From assembly GCA_002350845.1 (NCBI GenBank), contig DEFL01000076.1:1-64000 (forward strand): 64,000 nt of DNA, given 5' to 3'. The notes beneath the pieces are model-generated. The model was not told where the DNA came from. It saw only the letters and a list, made by a program, of their open reading frames with translations, and did no database searches. A program made the translations under genes and the position numbers. Below, in pieces: positions 16,080 through 24,536 of this stretch (position 1 is the stretch's first letter; each line of letters opens with the position of its first letter). This stretch comes from Christensenella sp. UBA2853. Its GTDB lineage: Bacteria; Bacillota; Clostridia; Christensenellales; Aristaeellaceae.

Positions 16080-17060
16080 ATGGACCAGTTTTATCCCAAT
16101 GGCATGATCCATGAGGATCATTTTTCAGAAACCATGGAAACCGTCGTACGTCCAGCACTCAGGAAGATCCGGAAGGACCGCATGGTGGCCGGCGCGGACG
16201 GAAAGAAACTGTTTGTATCGGTGTTCCCGTCTGAGGGAAAGAAAGGCACTGTGATCATCCATCACGGCTTTACAGAATCCGTGGAGAAGTTTTCAGAGGT
16301 CATTTATGCTCTGAACCAGGCGGGCTATACGGTCGGCATGCATGAGGCCAGGGGCCACGGGAGATCCTATACAGACCCCGGCGTGGATAAGGCTTCCGGC
16401 GATACCTATGTTGCGCATTTTGATGATTATGTGGAGGACCTGCATGCCCTGATGGGGACCGTCTACAGGGATCTTCCCAGGCCGTATTTCCTTCTGTGCC
16501 ATTCCATGGGCGGCGCGGTCGGTGCTCTGTATCTTGAGAAGTATCCGGGCGTTTTTGAAAAAGCCGTGCTGTCTTCTCCCATGATTGCGCCTTCCACCTA
16601 CGGGATTCCGAAGCCGGTCGTGATGGCGATCTGCACCACGATGACGGCGGTTGGAAAAGGGAAGAACCGGATCATGATGAGCAAAGGATATACGGGGCAT
16701 GAGGATTTTGCCACCAGTGCCACGACGTCCAAAGCACGCTTTGACTGGTACGACGACATGAAGTATGCGGTCAAAGAATTCCAGAACAGCAGCCCGACCT
16801 TCTGCTGGACGAAGGAATCTGTCCGGGTGACGAATCGGATCCTGAAACCCGGTGAAGTCGAAAAAATCAGCATTCCGGTTCTGGTTCTTCAGGCACCGGA
16901 AGACCAGAGCGTTCTCGTCGAGCCGATGGACCGCTTTGCCCAGCGCCTGCGGCATGGAAAGCTCGAGCGGTTTGAAGGGGCAAAACATGAAATCTACCGC
17001 TGCGTGGATGCAACGGCCTGCCGGTGGATGGATACCGTGCTTGCGTTCCTGGCATCCTGA
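16080..17060 (+). CDS. Alpha/beta hydrolase, lysophospholipase/monoglyceride lipase type
   Basis: A 326-residue cytoplasmic alpha/beta hydrolase (Hydrolase_4/S33 type). HHGFTESVEKF carries the oxyanion HG motif, LLCHSMGGAVGAL holds the nucleophile Ser near residue 142 in an H-S-M-G-G elbow, PEDQSVL holds the acid near residue 281, and GAKHEIYR the catalytic His near residue 305. The family cleaves lysophospholipids or monoacylglycerols. I chose ATG 16080, with CAGGAG upstream, rather than 16044. It stands alone between a terminator and the repeat-protein gene 56 bases downstream. The real lipid substrate is unknown. Confidence 0.87.
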   Translation: MDQFYPNGMIHEDHFSETMETVVRPALRKIRKDRMVAGADGKKLFVSVFPSEGKKGTVIIHHGFTESVEKFSEVIYALNQAGYTVGMHEARGHGRSYTDPGVDKASGDTYVAHFDDYVEDLHALMGTVYRDLPRPYFLLCHSMGGAVGALYLEKYPGVFEKAVLSSPMIAPSTYGIPKPVVMAICTTMTAVGKGKNRIMMSKGYTGHEDFATSATTSKARFDWYDDMKYAVKEFQNSSPTFCWTKESVRVTNRILKPGEVEKISIPVLVLQAPEDQSVLVEPMDRFAQRLRHGKLERFEGAKHEIYRCVDATACRWMDTVLAFLAS

Positions 17061-17116
17061 TGCCGCGCCGAGGAGGGCTGTGACGTTTTCCCGGAGACAG
17101 AGGAGGGAAAAGGACC

Positions 17117-17542
17117 ATGAAACATTTTGATAACAGTGGAAACTGTACCGGGGAATCGTTTGAAACAGGGTTTGGCGAAACGCTGCACTTTGACAACGGC
17201 GGCCACTGCCTGGGGTCCTCCATGGATACCGGGCTGGGTCAGACCGTCCATTTCGACAACGGCGGACAGTGCCTGGGAACCTCGCTCAGTACGGGCTTTG
17301 GGGAGACAGTGCACTATGATAACGGCGGACATTGCGTCGGGACAACGCTGAACACCGGGTTTGGCTATGCCCATTTTGACAACGGCGGGCAGAACCTGGG
17401 TTCCTCCTGGGGCGGCCTGGGGAGCTGGAACAGCAGCGCGGAATCGGACCGTTCCATTGCCGGAGATCCGTTTCACTTCTTTGGAGAAAACAATGACGAT
17501 CCTTTGTCCGGAAATTCGTTCCCGGATGAGCAGGATTTCTGA
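17117..17542 (+). CDS. Small tandem-repeat protein with HFDNGG repeats
   Basis: A 141-residue protein with no signal peptide or membrane helix. Residues 1-100 consist of about five 22-residue repeats of the form (T)xHFDNGGxCLGxSxxTGFGE, beginning KHFDNSGNCTG, LHFDNGGHCLG, VHFDNGGQCLG, VHYDNGGHCVG and AHFDNGGQNLG. The C-terminus (about 105-141) is acidic and irregular. The pattern H-(F/Y)-D-x-x-G-x-x-x-G-x-(S/T) resembles bacterial HYDxxGxxxGxS repeat proteins of unknown function. Cys occurs once in each of repeats one to four and is lost in the last. GGAGGG lies upstream and a clear terminator follows. Confidence 0.75.
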   Translation: MKHFDNSGNCTGESFETGFGETLHFDNGGHCLGSSMDTGLGQTVHFDNGGQCLGTSLSTGFGETVHYDNGGHCVGTTLNTGFGYAHFDNGGQNLGSSWGGLGSWNSSAESDRSIAGDPFHFFGENNDDPLSGNSFPDEQDF

Positions 17543-17564
17543 CAGAACCAGACGGACAGACACG

Positions 17565-17596
17565 GCCGGATCAGCAGAACTGATCCGGCTGTTTTT
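17565..17596 (+). terminator. Rho-independent terminator after the HFDNGG repeat gene
   Basis: GCCGGATCAG pairs with CTGATCCGGC across a five-base loop, followed by TGTTTTT. The rest of the gap to 17,844 is AT-rich and holds only the promoter listed next. Confidence 0.9.
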
Positions 17597-17684
17597 GCGT
17601 CTGCAGAAAGAATGGGAAATGTATACATTTGGTGACAATCTACACAAAAAGTTATATATTTTTATTAAAAATATTCAAATAATA

Positions 17685-17714
17685 CTGACAAAAGAATCTT
17701 ATTGTGATTATAAT
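17685..17714 (+). promoter_or_regulatory. Sigma-70 promoter of the tandem-HTH gene
   Basis: CTGACA (17685-17690) and a perfect TATAAT (17709-17714) are 18 bases apart, in an AT-rich region about 140 bases before the start codon. Confidence 0.8.
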
Positions 17715-17853
17715 GTCCACGTAGAAAGAAAACAATACCGACACAGCCGTGTGATGCATCTGTAAACAGCTGCAGATACGGCCTCTTCAGCGACGGATCG
17801 GAAGACGAGCGACTGGCTTCCGGGAGTGCAGAGCATGGCGGTGGATGGTAAAA

Positions 17854-18537
17854 ATGGATAAGGAGTTCAAGGTCGTTATGGAAAACAATGTATTTGCCCG
17901 TATCCGCCAGAGCACAGGTCTGACGCAGAAGGAATTTGCGCATGTCATTGGTGTATCATCGGTTGGCTGCTGGGAACAGGGAAGACATTTTCCAAATCAT
18001 TCTTCCATGAAAAAACTGGTTGAATTCTGTGCAAGAAGAAATATCGGTGACATTGATGAGGTCAAATCGGAATGGAGCACGTGGCGGACAAAGAAGCGGC
18101 GGAAAAGCGTGAGGAGAAAGCGATCGGAATCACTGGACAATCCCTTTACCCGCATCCGCCAGGCCACCGGACTGACCCAGAAAGAATTTGCACAAATCAT
18201 TGGGGTGCGGTCCGTGGCCAACTGGGAACGCGGGCGATGCTATCCCAATTATGGCGCGATGAAAAAAATCGTTCAGTTCTGTGAGGAAAATCATATCGAT
18301 TACAGTGAGGCCCAGGAGGCGTGGAAGAGACGAAACAGGACAACCAGCAGGAACAAGTGCGCTGCACAGCAGATCCGATGGGAGAAATTCAAAGCGCGGA
18401 ACGGAGAACAGCAAAACATGGCTGCGCAGATCCGGAATTTCATCAGGCAGTGCGATGGGAACAGTGAGTCGCAGCTGAACATGCGCCGCACCGCTCAGCA
18501 GATGCTGGAAATGCTCCGGCAGAAAACGATATCATAA
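17854..18537 (+). CDS. Tandem helix-turn-helix (XRE-like) DNA-binding protein
   Basis: A 227-residue cytoplasmic protein with two copies of the same HTH domain. Copy one (about 9-60) contains FARIRQSTGLTQKEFAHVIG followed by SSVGCWEQGRHFPN; copy two (about 93-145) contains FTRIRQATGLTQKEFAQIIG followed by RSVANWERGRCYPN. A very basic linker (KKRRKSVRRKR) joins them. The C-terminal 70 residues are Gln/Arg-rich and probably helical. The arrangement suggests a single chain that binds a direct or inverted repeat without dimerising. It is monocistronic, with its own promoter and terminator; targets are unknown. Start 17854 has GGTGG at good spacing; 17845 is the alternative. Confidence 0.8.
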   Translation: MDKEFKVVMENNVFARIRQSTGLTQKEFAHVIGVSSVGCWEQGRHFPNHSSMKKLVEFCARRNIGDIDEVKSEWSTWRTKKRRKSVRRKRSESLDNPFTRIRQATGLTQKEFAQIIGVRSVANWERGRCYPNYGAMKKIVQFCEENHIDYSEAQEAWKRRNRTTSRNKCAAQQIRWEKFKARNGEQQNMAAQIRNFIRQCDGNSESQLNMRRTAQQMLEMLRQKTIS

Positions 18538-18550
18538 GCCCGAAAGACCG

Positions 18551-18577
18551 CCCTGTGCAGTTTCTGCACAGGGTTTT
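18551..18577 (+). terminator. Rho-independent terminator after the tandem-HTH gene
   Basis: CCCTGTGCAG pairs with CTGCACAGGG over a TTT loop, followed by TTTTGCT. Confidence 0.85.
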
Positions 18578-18662
18578 GCTCTGCCTTTGTTTACAGAAGG
18601 AGAGACTGTGTATACAATAGCAGTCACAGGAACGAAACGAAAAGGAAAAGAGATGAAACAGC

Positions 18663-19577
18663 ATGCGGTATCTTGAAACAGGGCGGCTGATTCTCCGGGC
18701 GTGGCAGGAAGCTGACGCGGAAGGGCTCTATGAGTACGCGCGGTGCCCGGATGTGGGCCCGATTGCCGGGTGGCCGCCGCATCAGTCCGTGGAAGAAAGC
18801 CTGGATGTGATCCGCCATGTATTGTGTCATGAGGCCTGCTTTGCGATCTGTCTGAAGCCGGAAAACCGGCCGATTGGCACAGTCGAGCTGAAGCTGAACG
18901 GGCATACGGACATGACGGAGCGGGATGATGAATGCGAACTGGGATACTGGCTGGCAAAACCCTTCTGGGGACAGGGCATCATGCCGGAAGCTGCAGCGGA
19001 GCTGATCCGGTATGGTTTTGAAGACCTCGGCATGCGCAGAATCTGGTGCGGGTACTATGAAGGAAATACCAAGTCCAGACGCGTTCAGGAGAAACTCGGT
19101 TTCCGCTATCAGTGGACAACGAAGGATGTGGATGTCCCGCTGATGCATGAGAAGCGGACCGGGCATGTCAGCAGCCTGACAAGGGATGAATGGGTGTGGA
19201 AGAGGCTGTACGATGCCGCTGCAGCGGTTCGGCAGGGCCGCAGGATTTCCGACTATGTCGATGCAGGCGGTGTGGCGGCAGCCATCCTTTCGTCTTCCGG
19301 GAATATTTACACGGGCGTGTGCGTGGATACCTGCTCGACGCTTGGCATCTGCGCGGAGCGCAGTGCGATCTTCAGCATGCTGACTGCAGGCGAGAGCCGG
19401 ATCGAGCGCGTTGTGACCATTATGTCGTCCGGAGCATGCGGCACACCGTGCGGCGCATGCCGGGAACTGATGGTGCAGCTCATGCCGGAGGACTATCGGG
19501 AAATTGAGATCATGCTGGACATGGAAAGCGGGCGTACGGTGAAACTTGGGGAACTGACACCGCAGTGGTGGATCTGA
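18663..19577 (+). CDS. Fusion of GNAT acetyltransferase and cytidine deaminase-like domain
   Basis: A 304-residue single frame. Residues 1-178 are a RimJ/RimL-type GNAT domain: acceptor side ETGRLILRAW, and acetyl-CoA loop PFWGQGIMPEAA (100-111), then the C-terminal NTKSRRVQEKLGF. Residues about 183-304 are a small cytidine deaminase fold with C230-A231-E232 (Zn ligand and proton shuttle) and P262-C263-x-x-C266-R (the other Zn ligands), so the deaminase active site is intact. The Cys-Ala-Glu form and short length match homotetrameric cytidine or blasticidin-S-type deaminases. The fusion suggests two modifications of one amino-nucleoside type substrate; the pairing as a resistance or detoxification enzyme is inference. 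Confidence 0.85.
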   Translation: MRYLETGRLILRAWQEADAEGLYEYARCPDVGPIAGWPPHQSVEESLDVIRHVLCHEACFAICLKPENRPIGTVELKLNGHTDMTERDDECELGYWLAKPFWGQGIMPEAAAELIRYGFEDLGMRRIWCGYYEGNTKSRRVQEKLGFRYQWTTKDVDVPLMHEKRTGHVSSLTRDEWVWKRLYDAAAAVRQGRRISDYVDAGGVAAAILSSSGNIYTGVCVDTCSTLGICAERSAIFSMLTAGESRIERVVTIMSSGACGTPCGACRELMVQLMPEDYREIEIMLDMESGRTVKLGELTPQWWI

Positions 19578-19608
19578 AGCCGGAATCCCGTTGGATCCAT
19601 CTTCCTTT

Positions 19609-19635
19609 GAGCAGGCGCTGCTGCCTGCTCTTTTT
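19609..19635 (+). terminator. Rho-independent terminator after the GNAT-deaminase gene
   Basis: GAGCAGGC pairs with GCCTGCTC over a six-base loop, followed by TTTTT. Confidence 0.9.
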
Positions 19636-19707
19636 GCATGGGAGATGCATTTTCCAGGAGAGAAAAAGAATGGAGAAGAAAAGGGCATGCAGGAGCATAT
19701 GAGATTC

Positions 19708-19736
19708 TTGAGATATAAGTCAGGAAATGTTACAAT
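19708..19736 (+). promoter_or_regulatory. Promoter of the first LacI gene
   Basis: TTGAGA (19708-19713) and TACAAT (19731-19736) are 17 bases apart; TG one base before the -10 makes it an extended -10. Confidence 0.75.
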
Positions 19737-19791
19737 GCGTTTTGGCATATCATGCCGGATTTCCAATGGATGACGGGATGGGGACACTGTT

Positions 19792-20826
19792 ATGAAGAAA
19801 ACAACAACGATGAGGGACATTGGTGCCAGACTGGGTGTGAGTACAGTCACGATTTCCAAAGCCCTGAGCGGCAAGGACGGCGTCAGTGACTCAGTGCGCG
19901 AGAAGATCATTGAGACGGCCCGTGAAATGGGATACCATTACGCCCCGTCCACACAGGAGAACAGGGAAGGCGCACTCATCGGCATTCTCATTGCAGACCG
20001 TTTTTTCAGCGCACCATCCTTCTATTTTGATATCTATAAGGCCCTGCTCAGGGAACTGACGGATGCCGGCATGCTGGGTGTGCTGGATATTATTTCAGAG
20101 CAGGATGAAAAGAATCTGACCATGCCCACAGCCATGACCATTCAGCGGGCAACCGGGTTTGTGCTGCTCGGACAGTTTGACGAGGACTATGTGGCCTCCA
20201 TGCTCGATTCCGGCCTTCCCACGGTGCTCATGGATTTCAGCTTTGACGGTCCGGACGTGGACGCTGTGGTCAGCGACGGCGAGAGCGGCTGCTACCAACT
20301 GACGCGCTATCTGATTGAACGCGGGCATACAAAGATTGGTTTTGTCGGGAGCATTTACCGGACGACGAGCATTATGGACCGTTACAATGGGTACCGGCGT
20401 GCCATGATGCTCGCGGGACTGCCGGTGGATGAATCCTGGATCATCCCGGACTCTGAGGACAATATCAGTTATATTCCGGAACTGGCTTTCCCGGATCCCA
20501 TGCCGACAGCGCTGGTGTGCAACAATGATATGCTGGCCTGCCGGGTGGCGAGGGATCTTGAAAAGCGCGGGTACCGCATTCCGGAAGATGTCTCCGTCAC
20601 CGGGTTTGACAATTATGTCTACGGTCCGAAGACAAGGCCGATCACAACCTATGCCGTGGACCGGCAGCGCATGGCCCAGGTCACGGTGCGAAGACTGCAG
20701 ACGCGCATCCGGGAGGGCATAGAGGGTCCGCTGCGCACGGTGGTGGGCGGCTGGCTTGTGGAACGGGACTCCGTCTGGGACCTGCGCACCGGCAGACGCT
20801 GCGGGAATCCGGAAAACGGAAAATAA
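19792..20826 (+). CDS. LacI-family transcriptional regulator of the mannoside locus
   Basis: A 344-residue LacI/GalR regulator. The HTH (residues 4-50) contains TMRDIGARLGVSTVTISKAL and the hinge helix region; the core (about 60-335) is a sugar-binding-protein-like fold with ADRFFSAPSFYFD at its start, GHTKIGFVG in the middle and VSVTGFDN near the end. It precedes the binding-protein gene by 367 bases, on the same strand but with a terminator between, so it probably controls the sugar operon in trans. A second LacI protein encoded at 25744 is of the same subgroup (both contain ATGFVLLG/VDGLILLG and SIMDRYxGYxRAM segments), so the two may sense related beta-mannosides. Confidence 0.9.
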   Translation: MKKTTTMRDIGARLGVSTVTISKALSGKDGVSDSVREKIIETAREMGYHYAPSTQENREGALIGILIADRFFSAPSFYFDIYKALLRELTDAGMLGVLDIISEQDEKNLTMPTAMTIQRATGFVLLGQFDEDYVASMLDSGLPTVLMDFSFDGPDVDAVVSDGESGCYQLTRYLIERGHTKIGFVGSIYRTTSIMDRYNGYRRAMMLAGLPVDESWIIPDSEDNISYIPELAFPDPMPTALVCNNDMLACRVARDLEKRGYRIPEDVSVTGFDNYVYGPKTRPITTYAVDRQRMAQVTVRRLQTRIREGIEGPLRTVVGGWLVERDSVWDLRTGRRCGNPENGK

Positions 20827-20848
20827 CACATCAGGAAAAAACAGTCAG

Positions 20849-20884
20849 GGGACAGCTGAAGTGAAATTCAGCTGTCCCTTTTCC
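20849..20884. terminator. Strong terminator between lacI and the sugar ABC operon
   Basis: GGGACAGCTGAA pairs perfectly with TTCAGCTGTCCC over a six-base loop, followed by TTTTCC. The flanks CATCAGG and CCTGATG can extend the structure. Confidence 0.88.
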
Positions 20885-20898
20885 TGATGCCGTTCGTT

Positions 20899-20927
20899 AC
20901 TTAAATATTACTTAACAAAACACTTAA
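20899..20927. repeat. Three ACTTAA repeats at helical-turn spacing
   Basis: ACTTAA occurs at 20899, 20910 and 20922 (11- and 12-base steps, about one DNA turn), with a fourth copy at 21098, 10 bases before the -35 of the binding-protein promoter. This could be a regulator-binding array, but the region is AT-rich. The rest of 20,930-21,095 shows nothing recognisable. Confidence 0.35.
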
Positions 20928-21112
20928 ATCATCCGGCTGAGGATTGTGTCGTTCAGGAGAAAATTCGGTTTCAGAAAAAAGATATATCCTGTGAAAGGGC
21001 GGAGAAGGTGAGTCCATGCAGAATGGGAACACCTGTTTTTTGTTGAAATACAGGGAAAATCAGGGCATGCACAGAAAAAATCATAAAAGAAAAATAAACT
21101 TAAAATTTTGTG

Positions 21113-21141
21113 TTGACAAAAGTAAATATTAGCTTTATTAT
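21113..21141 (+). promoter_or_regulatory. Sigma-70 promoter of the sugar ABC operon
   Basis: TTGACA (21113-21118) and TATTAT (21136-21141) are 17 bases apart. The sequence TTAGCTAA, a perfect 8-bp palindrome at 21142-21149 just after the -10, could be part of a LacI operator. Confidence 0.85.
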
Positions 21142-21193
21142 TTAGCTAACAAATGGGTAACAAGCCCGCACAATCAAATAGGAGGTCAACGTT

Positions 21194-22540
21194 ATGAAAA
21201 AAGTTCTTTCCCTGATTCTTGCTTTGAGCATGATGCTCGGCGTTGTCTCTTTCGCATCGGCGGAAGAAGCACTGCCCACCTTCGACAAAATCGTCCTTGG
21301 TGAGAACACCGATCTGACAGCCAAGATTCATTTTGCCTATCACCGCACAGACCTGGGCGGCGAAGACGGAAAACTGGCCGGCTATGTCAAGAAGTTCAAC
21401 GAAACCTATCCGAACATCGAGATCGAGTATGAGCTGATCACTGACTACGCTGAGAATGCTCTCCTCCGTGTCGGCAACACCGACTGGACCATCATGGGCA
21501 TCCCCGCTGTGGACCAGGATGAACTGTCCAAGTACTTTATCCCGCTGGGCGACCTGGAAACCATGTCCGGTCTGTACAACTTCGTCAGCGCCAAGGCTTA
21601 TGACGGCGTGTGCTACGGCATTCCTTCCACCGGCGGTGCAAACGGCCTGGTGTACAACAAGCGCATCTTTGCCGAAGCCGGCATCACCGAACTGCCCAAG
21701 ACCCCCGATGAATTCATCGCAGCCCTGAAGGCTGTCAAGGAAAAGACCGATGCCATCCCGCTGTACACCAACTATGCAGCAGGCTGGACCATGGGCGCAT
21801 GGGATGATTATATCAGCGGCTGCGCAACCGGCAGCGCCACCTTCCAGAACCAGGATATGCTCCATATGAAGGATCCCTTCGCCAACCGCGGCGACGGCAC
21901 CGGCCCCTATGCGGTGTACAAGATCCTGTATGATGCAGTCAAGGAAGGCCTCATTGAAGAAGACTACACCACCACCGACTGGGAAGGCTGCAAGCCGATG
22001 ATGAACAACGGCCAGATCGCTACCATGGTGCTGGGCTCCTGGGCTTACACCCAGATGCGTGATGCCATCGGCGGCAACCATCCGGAAGACGTCGGTTACA
22101 TGGCATTCCCGATCACGGTCAACGGCAAGCAGTATGCTCCTGCCGGCGGCGACTACAACTTCGGCATCAACGTCAAGGCTTCTTATGAAGAAAAGCTCGC
22201 TTCCCTGTACTACCTCAAGTGGCTCACCCACGAGAGCGGATTCGCCTACAGCGAAGGCGGCGTCCCGATCAACAAGGGCGGCGAAATGCCTGATTTGTAC
22301 GCAGCATTCGACGGCATCGAAATGGTCGAGCAGGCTCCTGCCGTGGCCGGCGAAGAAACCCTGCTGAACGAACTGAACTCCGAGTCCGAACTGAACATCA
22401 ACAACGGCGGCAACATCAAGGTCCAGCAGATTGTTGAGCATGCATTCAACGGCGATATGGAATTCGACGAGATCATGGCCAGCTGGAACGAAGCCTGGAG
22501 CGATGCACAGGAAACCCTGGGCGTTGAAGTCAACAAGTAA
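21194..22540 (+). CDS. ABC sugar transporter substrate-binding protein (MalE-like)
   Basis: A 448-residue exported family 1 extracellular solute-binding protein. The signal peptide (1-23) ends at ASA. The mature part starts with a charged segment and has the MalE-type pattern KFNETYPNIEIEYE, GIPAVDQDEL and LVYNKRIFAEAGI, in which the last is the family hallmark strand-helix. It lacks an obvious lipobox Cys after the signal. It captures an oligosaccharide outside the membrane for the two permeases encoded downstream; the neighbouring 2-epimerase and GH130 genes suggest beta-1,4-mannobiose or similar. No ATPase gene is in the operon, so it should share a housekeeping MsmK-like ATPase. AGGAGG precedes the ATG. 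Confidence 0.92.
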   Translation: MKKVLSLILALSMMLGVVSFASAEEALPTFDKIVLGENTDLTAKIHFAYHRTDLGGEDGKLAGYVKKFNETYPNIEIEYELITDYAENALLRVGNTDWTIMGIPAVDQDELSKYFIPLGDLETMSGLYNFVSAKAYDGVCYGIPSTGGANGLVYNKRIFAEAGITELPKTPDEFIAALKAVKEKTDAIPLYTNYAAGWTMGAWDDYISGCATGSATFQNQDMLHMKDPFANRGDGTGPYAVYKILYDAVKEGLIEEDYTTTDWEGCKPMMNNGQIATMVLGSWAYTQMRDAIGGNHPEDVGYMAFPITVNGKQYAPAGGDYNFGINVKASYEEKLASLYYLKWLTHESGFAYSEGGVPINKGGEMPDLYAAFDGIEMVEQAPAVAGEETLLNELNSESELNINNGGNIKVQQIVEHAFNGDMEFDEIMASWNEAWSDAQETLGVEVNK

Positions 22541-22596
22541 AAAGAACAAAAGCGGGAAGACAGAGCGTCAGGCGTGAGCCTCCCACTTCCCCCTGC

Positions 22597-22626
22597 GGGG
22601 CCTGGGATATTCCCAGGCCCCTTTTC
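22597..22626 (+). terminator. Intercistronic hairpin/attenuator between binding protein and permease
   Basis: GGGGCCTGGGA pairs perfectly with TCCCAGGCCCC over a three-base loop, followed by TTTTCC. Such hairpins after a binding-protein gene typically let the binding protein be made in excess of the permeases by partial termination. Confidence 0.85.
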
Positions 22627-22662
22627 CAGTCGACCGGTAGCGATGTCGAGGAGGACATGGAT

Positions 22663-23625
22663 ATGAGCATCACCCGTGCAGTACAGCCGGATCTGCGGAA
22701 AAAAAGAGTGAACTGGCAGAAAGTTGCCGTCATACTCCTGTTTGCCATTGTTCCCATGTTTCTGCTGATCCTGTTCACCTATATTCCGTTCATCAAGATG
22801 ATTCAGTTCAGTTTCTACAATATGAGCTACACCAAGAACAGGGGCTTTGTGGGACTGGACAACTACCTCAAGGTTTTCTCCAAGTCAGAATATGTCGGCG
22901 CCATGCTGCTGAGCCTTTATTACATGGCCGGCGCTGTGGTGCAGCTGTCTCTGGCTCTGCTGTTTGCCTCAATCCTGAGCCTGGAAAGAATTCGCGGTGC
23001 AGGCATCTATAAGGCCATTCTGTTCTTCCCCTTCCTGGTCAACGGCATTGCCATCGGCTATATCTTCAAATACTTCTACACCCGCGGATTTGTTCTGGAC
23101 AGTGTACTGCAGGCCATCGGCATTCCGCTGGAAAAACTGCCGTACTGGCTCAGAGACCAGAGTGTGAACAACTGGAGCCTTGTGTTTACCTCCGTGTGGA
23201 AGTACTGCGGACAGAACATGGTGCTCTTTATCGGTGCCATTGCCTCGATTGATCCCACGCTCTATGAAGCGGCAACGATTGACGGCGCGAACCGCTGGGA
23301 GCAGTTCAAGGCCATTATTCTGCCCGGCATCAAAACCGTGTTCATGCTCAACCTGATCCTGTCCATTACCGGTTCTCTTTCAGCCTTTGAACCCGCCTAC
23401 GTCGTGGGCAGCATGGGTGCGAACGGAACAGCCACCTTCTTTATCAAGATCCATCAGATGGCGCATGTGAGCGGCAAGGTCGGCATGGCCTGCGCAATGG
23501 CCATGGTGCTGATGGTGCTGATCCTGATCTTTACTGTGCTGCAGAGACTGTTCTTCCGGTATGTCATGAGGGATTCGGATAACACGTTCAACGCCAAGGC
23601 AAACCAGGCAAAGGCGCTGTGGTGA
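22663..23625 (+). CDS. ABC sugar transporter permease, MalF-like
   Basis: A 320-residue membrane protein with six main hydrophobic helices. The conserved cytoplasmic EAA loop reads YEAATIDGANRWEQFKAIILPG (split: YEAATIDGANRWEQF, KAIILPG), which docks on the shared ATPase. VILLFAIVPMFLLILFTYIP forms the first helix after a basic N-terminus. It pairs with the MalG-like permease encoded 17 bases downstream. The ATG at 22663 is eight bases from GAGGAGG, whereas ATG 22657 is only two bases away, so the later start is preferred. Confidence 0.92.
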   Translation: MSITRAVQPDLRKKRVNWQKVAVILLFAIVPMFLLILFTYIPFIKMIQFSFYNMSYTKNRGFVGLDNYLKVFSKSEYVGAMLLSLYYMAGAVVQLSLALLFASILSLERIRGAGIYKAILFFPFLVNGIAIGYIFKYFYTRGFVLDSVLQAIGIPLEKLPYWLRDQSVNNWSLVFTSVWKYCGQNMVLFIGAIASIDPTLYEAATIDGANRWEQFKAIILPGIKTVFMLNLILSITGSLSAFEPAYVVGSMGANGTATFFIKIHQMAHVSGKVGMACAMAMVLMVLILIFTVLQRLFFRYVMRDSDNTFNAKANQAKALW

Positions 23626-23642
23626 GAGGGGGAGAGATCGAT

Positions 23643-24518
23643 ATGTCGAACACTACGATGGCGGTTACATCCACCAATACGGGCGCGCGCGTCAAAAGAG
23701 GCATCTTCAAAACGCTCGAGTATCTTGCTCTGCTTCTGGCATGCTTTATCGCGCTCCTTCCCATCATCTCCTCCTTTATGACCTCCTTTAAAACCGGCGA
23801 GGAATACGGCACGACCAACGCGATGACGCCGCCTGCCAACTGGTTCAACTTTGACAACTATGTCCAGGTATGGACGGAGGGCAACATGCTCGAGGCCTTC
23901 CTGACCTCTGCCTCTGTGGTCATCGTGGTCGTTGCGGTTTCGGTCATGATGGGATCCATGCTGGCCTATGTGCTCAACCGTTTCCGTTTCCCCGGCAACG
24001 GACTGATCCGCAACCTGTTCATGATTGCGACCCTGATCCCCGGCATTGCCATGCAGGTCACAAACTATCAGATCATGCGCGACCTGGGCTTCCTGAATTC
24101 CATTGTCGGCTACATGATCCTCATGAGCGGCACGGATGTCATCTCCATTTATATCTTCCTGCAGTATTTTGAAAACCTTGACGGTGCGCTGGATGAATCC
24201 GCTGTGCTCGAGGGCTGCACCTATTTCGGCGTGTTCTTCAAGATCCTGCTTCCCCTGACCAAGCCGGCCATCATCACAGTGGCGGTGCTCAAGGGCGTAG
24301 GCGTCTACAACGAATACTACAATGCCAACCTCTATCTGCAGTCGAACACCTGGAAGACCATTTCCACCGCACTGTATTCCTTCTCCGGTCCTTTCAAGAG
24401 CTCCTACAACATCATCTGTGCCGGCGTGCTGCTGACACTGATTCCCTCCCTGCTGGTTTTCCTGATTTTCCAGAAACATGTCTACGCCGGCCTGGCCAGC
24501 GGATCTGTCAAGGGTTAA
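23643..24518 (+). CDS. ABC sugar transporter permease, MalG-like
   Basis: A 291-residue inner-membrane permease with about six helices and the EAA loop DESAVLEGCTYFGVFFKILLP (split: DESAVLEGCTYFGVF, FKILLP). The C-terminal helix ends in the short tail KHVYAGLASGSVKG, with the GxxxGxxKG element common to MalG-type permeases. ATG 23643 has a purine-rich AGGGGGAG site and follows the upstream stop by 17 bases. It forms the heterodimeric channel with the preceding permease; transport would bring the disaccharide to the cytoplasm for the epimerase encoded 18 bases downstream. Confidence 0.92.
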   Translation: MSNTTMAVTSTNTGARVKRGIFKTLEYLALLLACFIALLPIISSFMTSFKTGEEYGTTNAMTPPANWFNFDNYVQVWTEGNMLEAFLTSASVVIVVVAVSVMMGSMLAYVLNRFRFPGNGLIRNLFMIATLIPGIAMQVTNYQIMRDLGFLNSIVGYMILMSGTDVISIYIFLQYFENLDGALDESAVLEGCTYFGVFFKILLPLTKPAIITVAVLKGVGVYNEYYNANLYLQSNTWKTISTALYSFSGPFKSSYNIICAGVLLTLIPSLLVFLIFQKHVYAGLASGSVKG

Positions 24519-24536
24519 AGGAGATGGAGACAGCGT

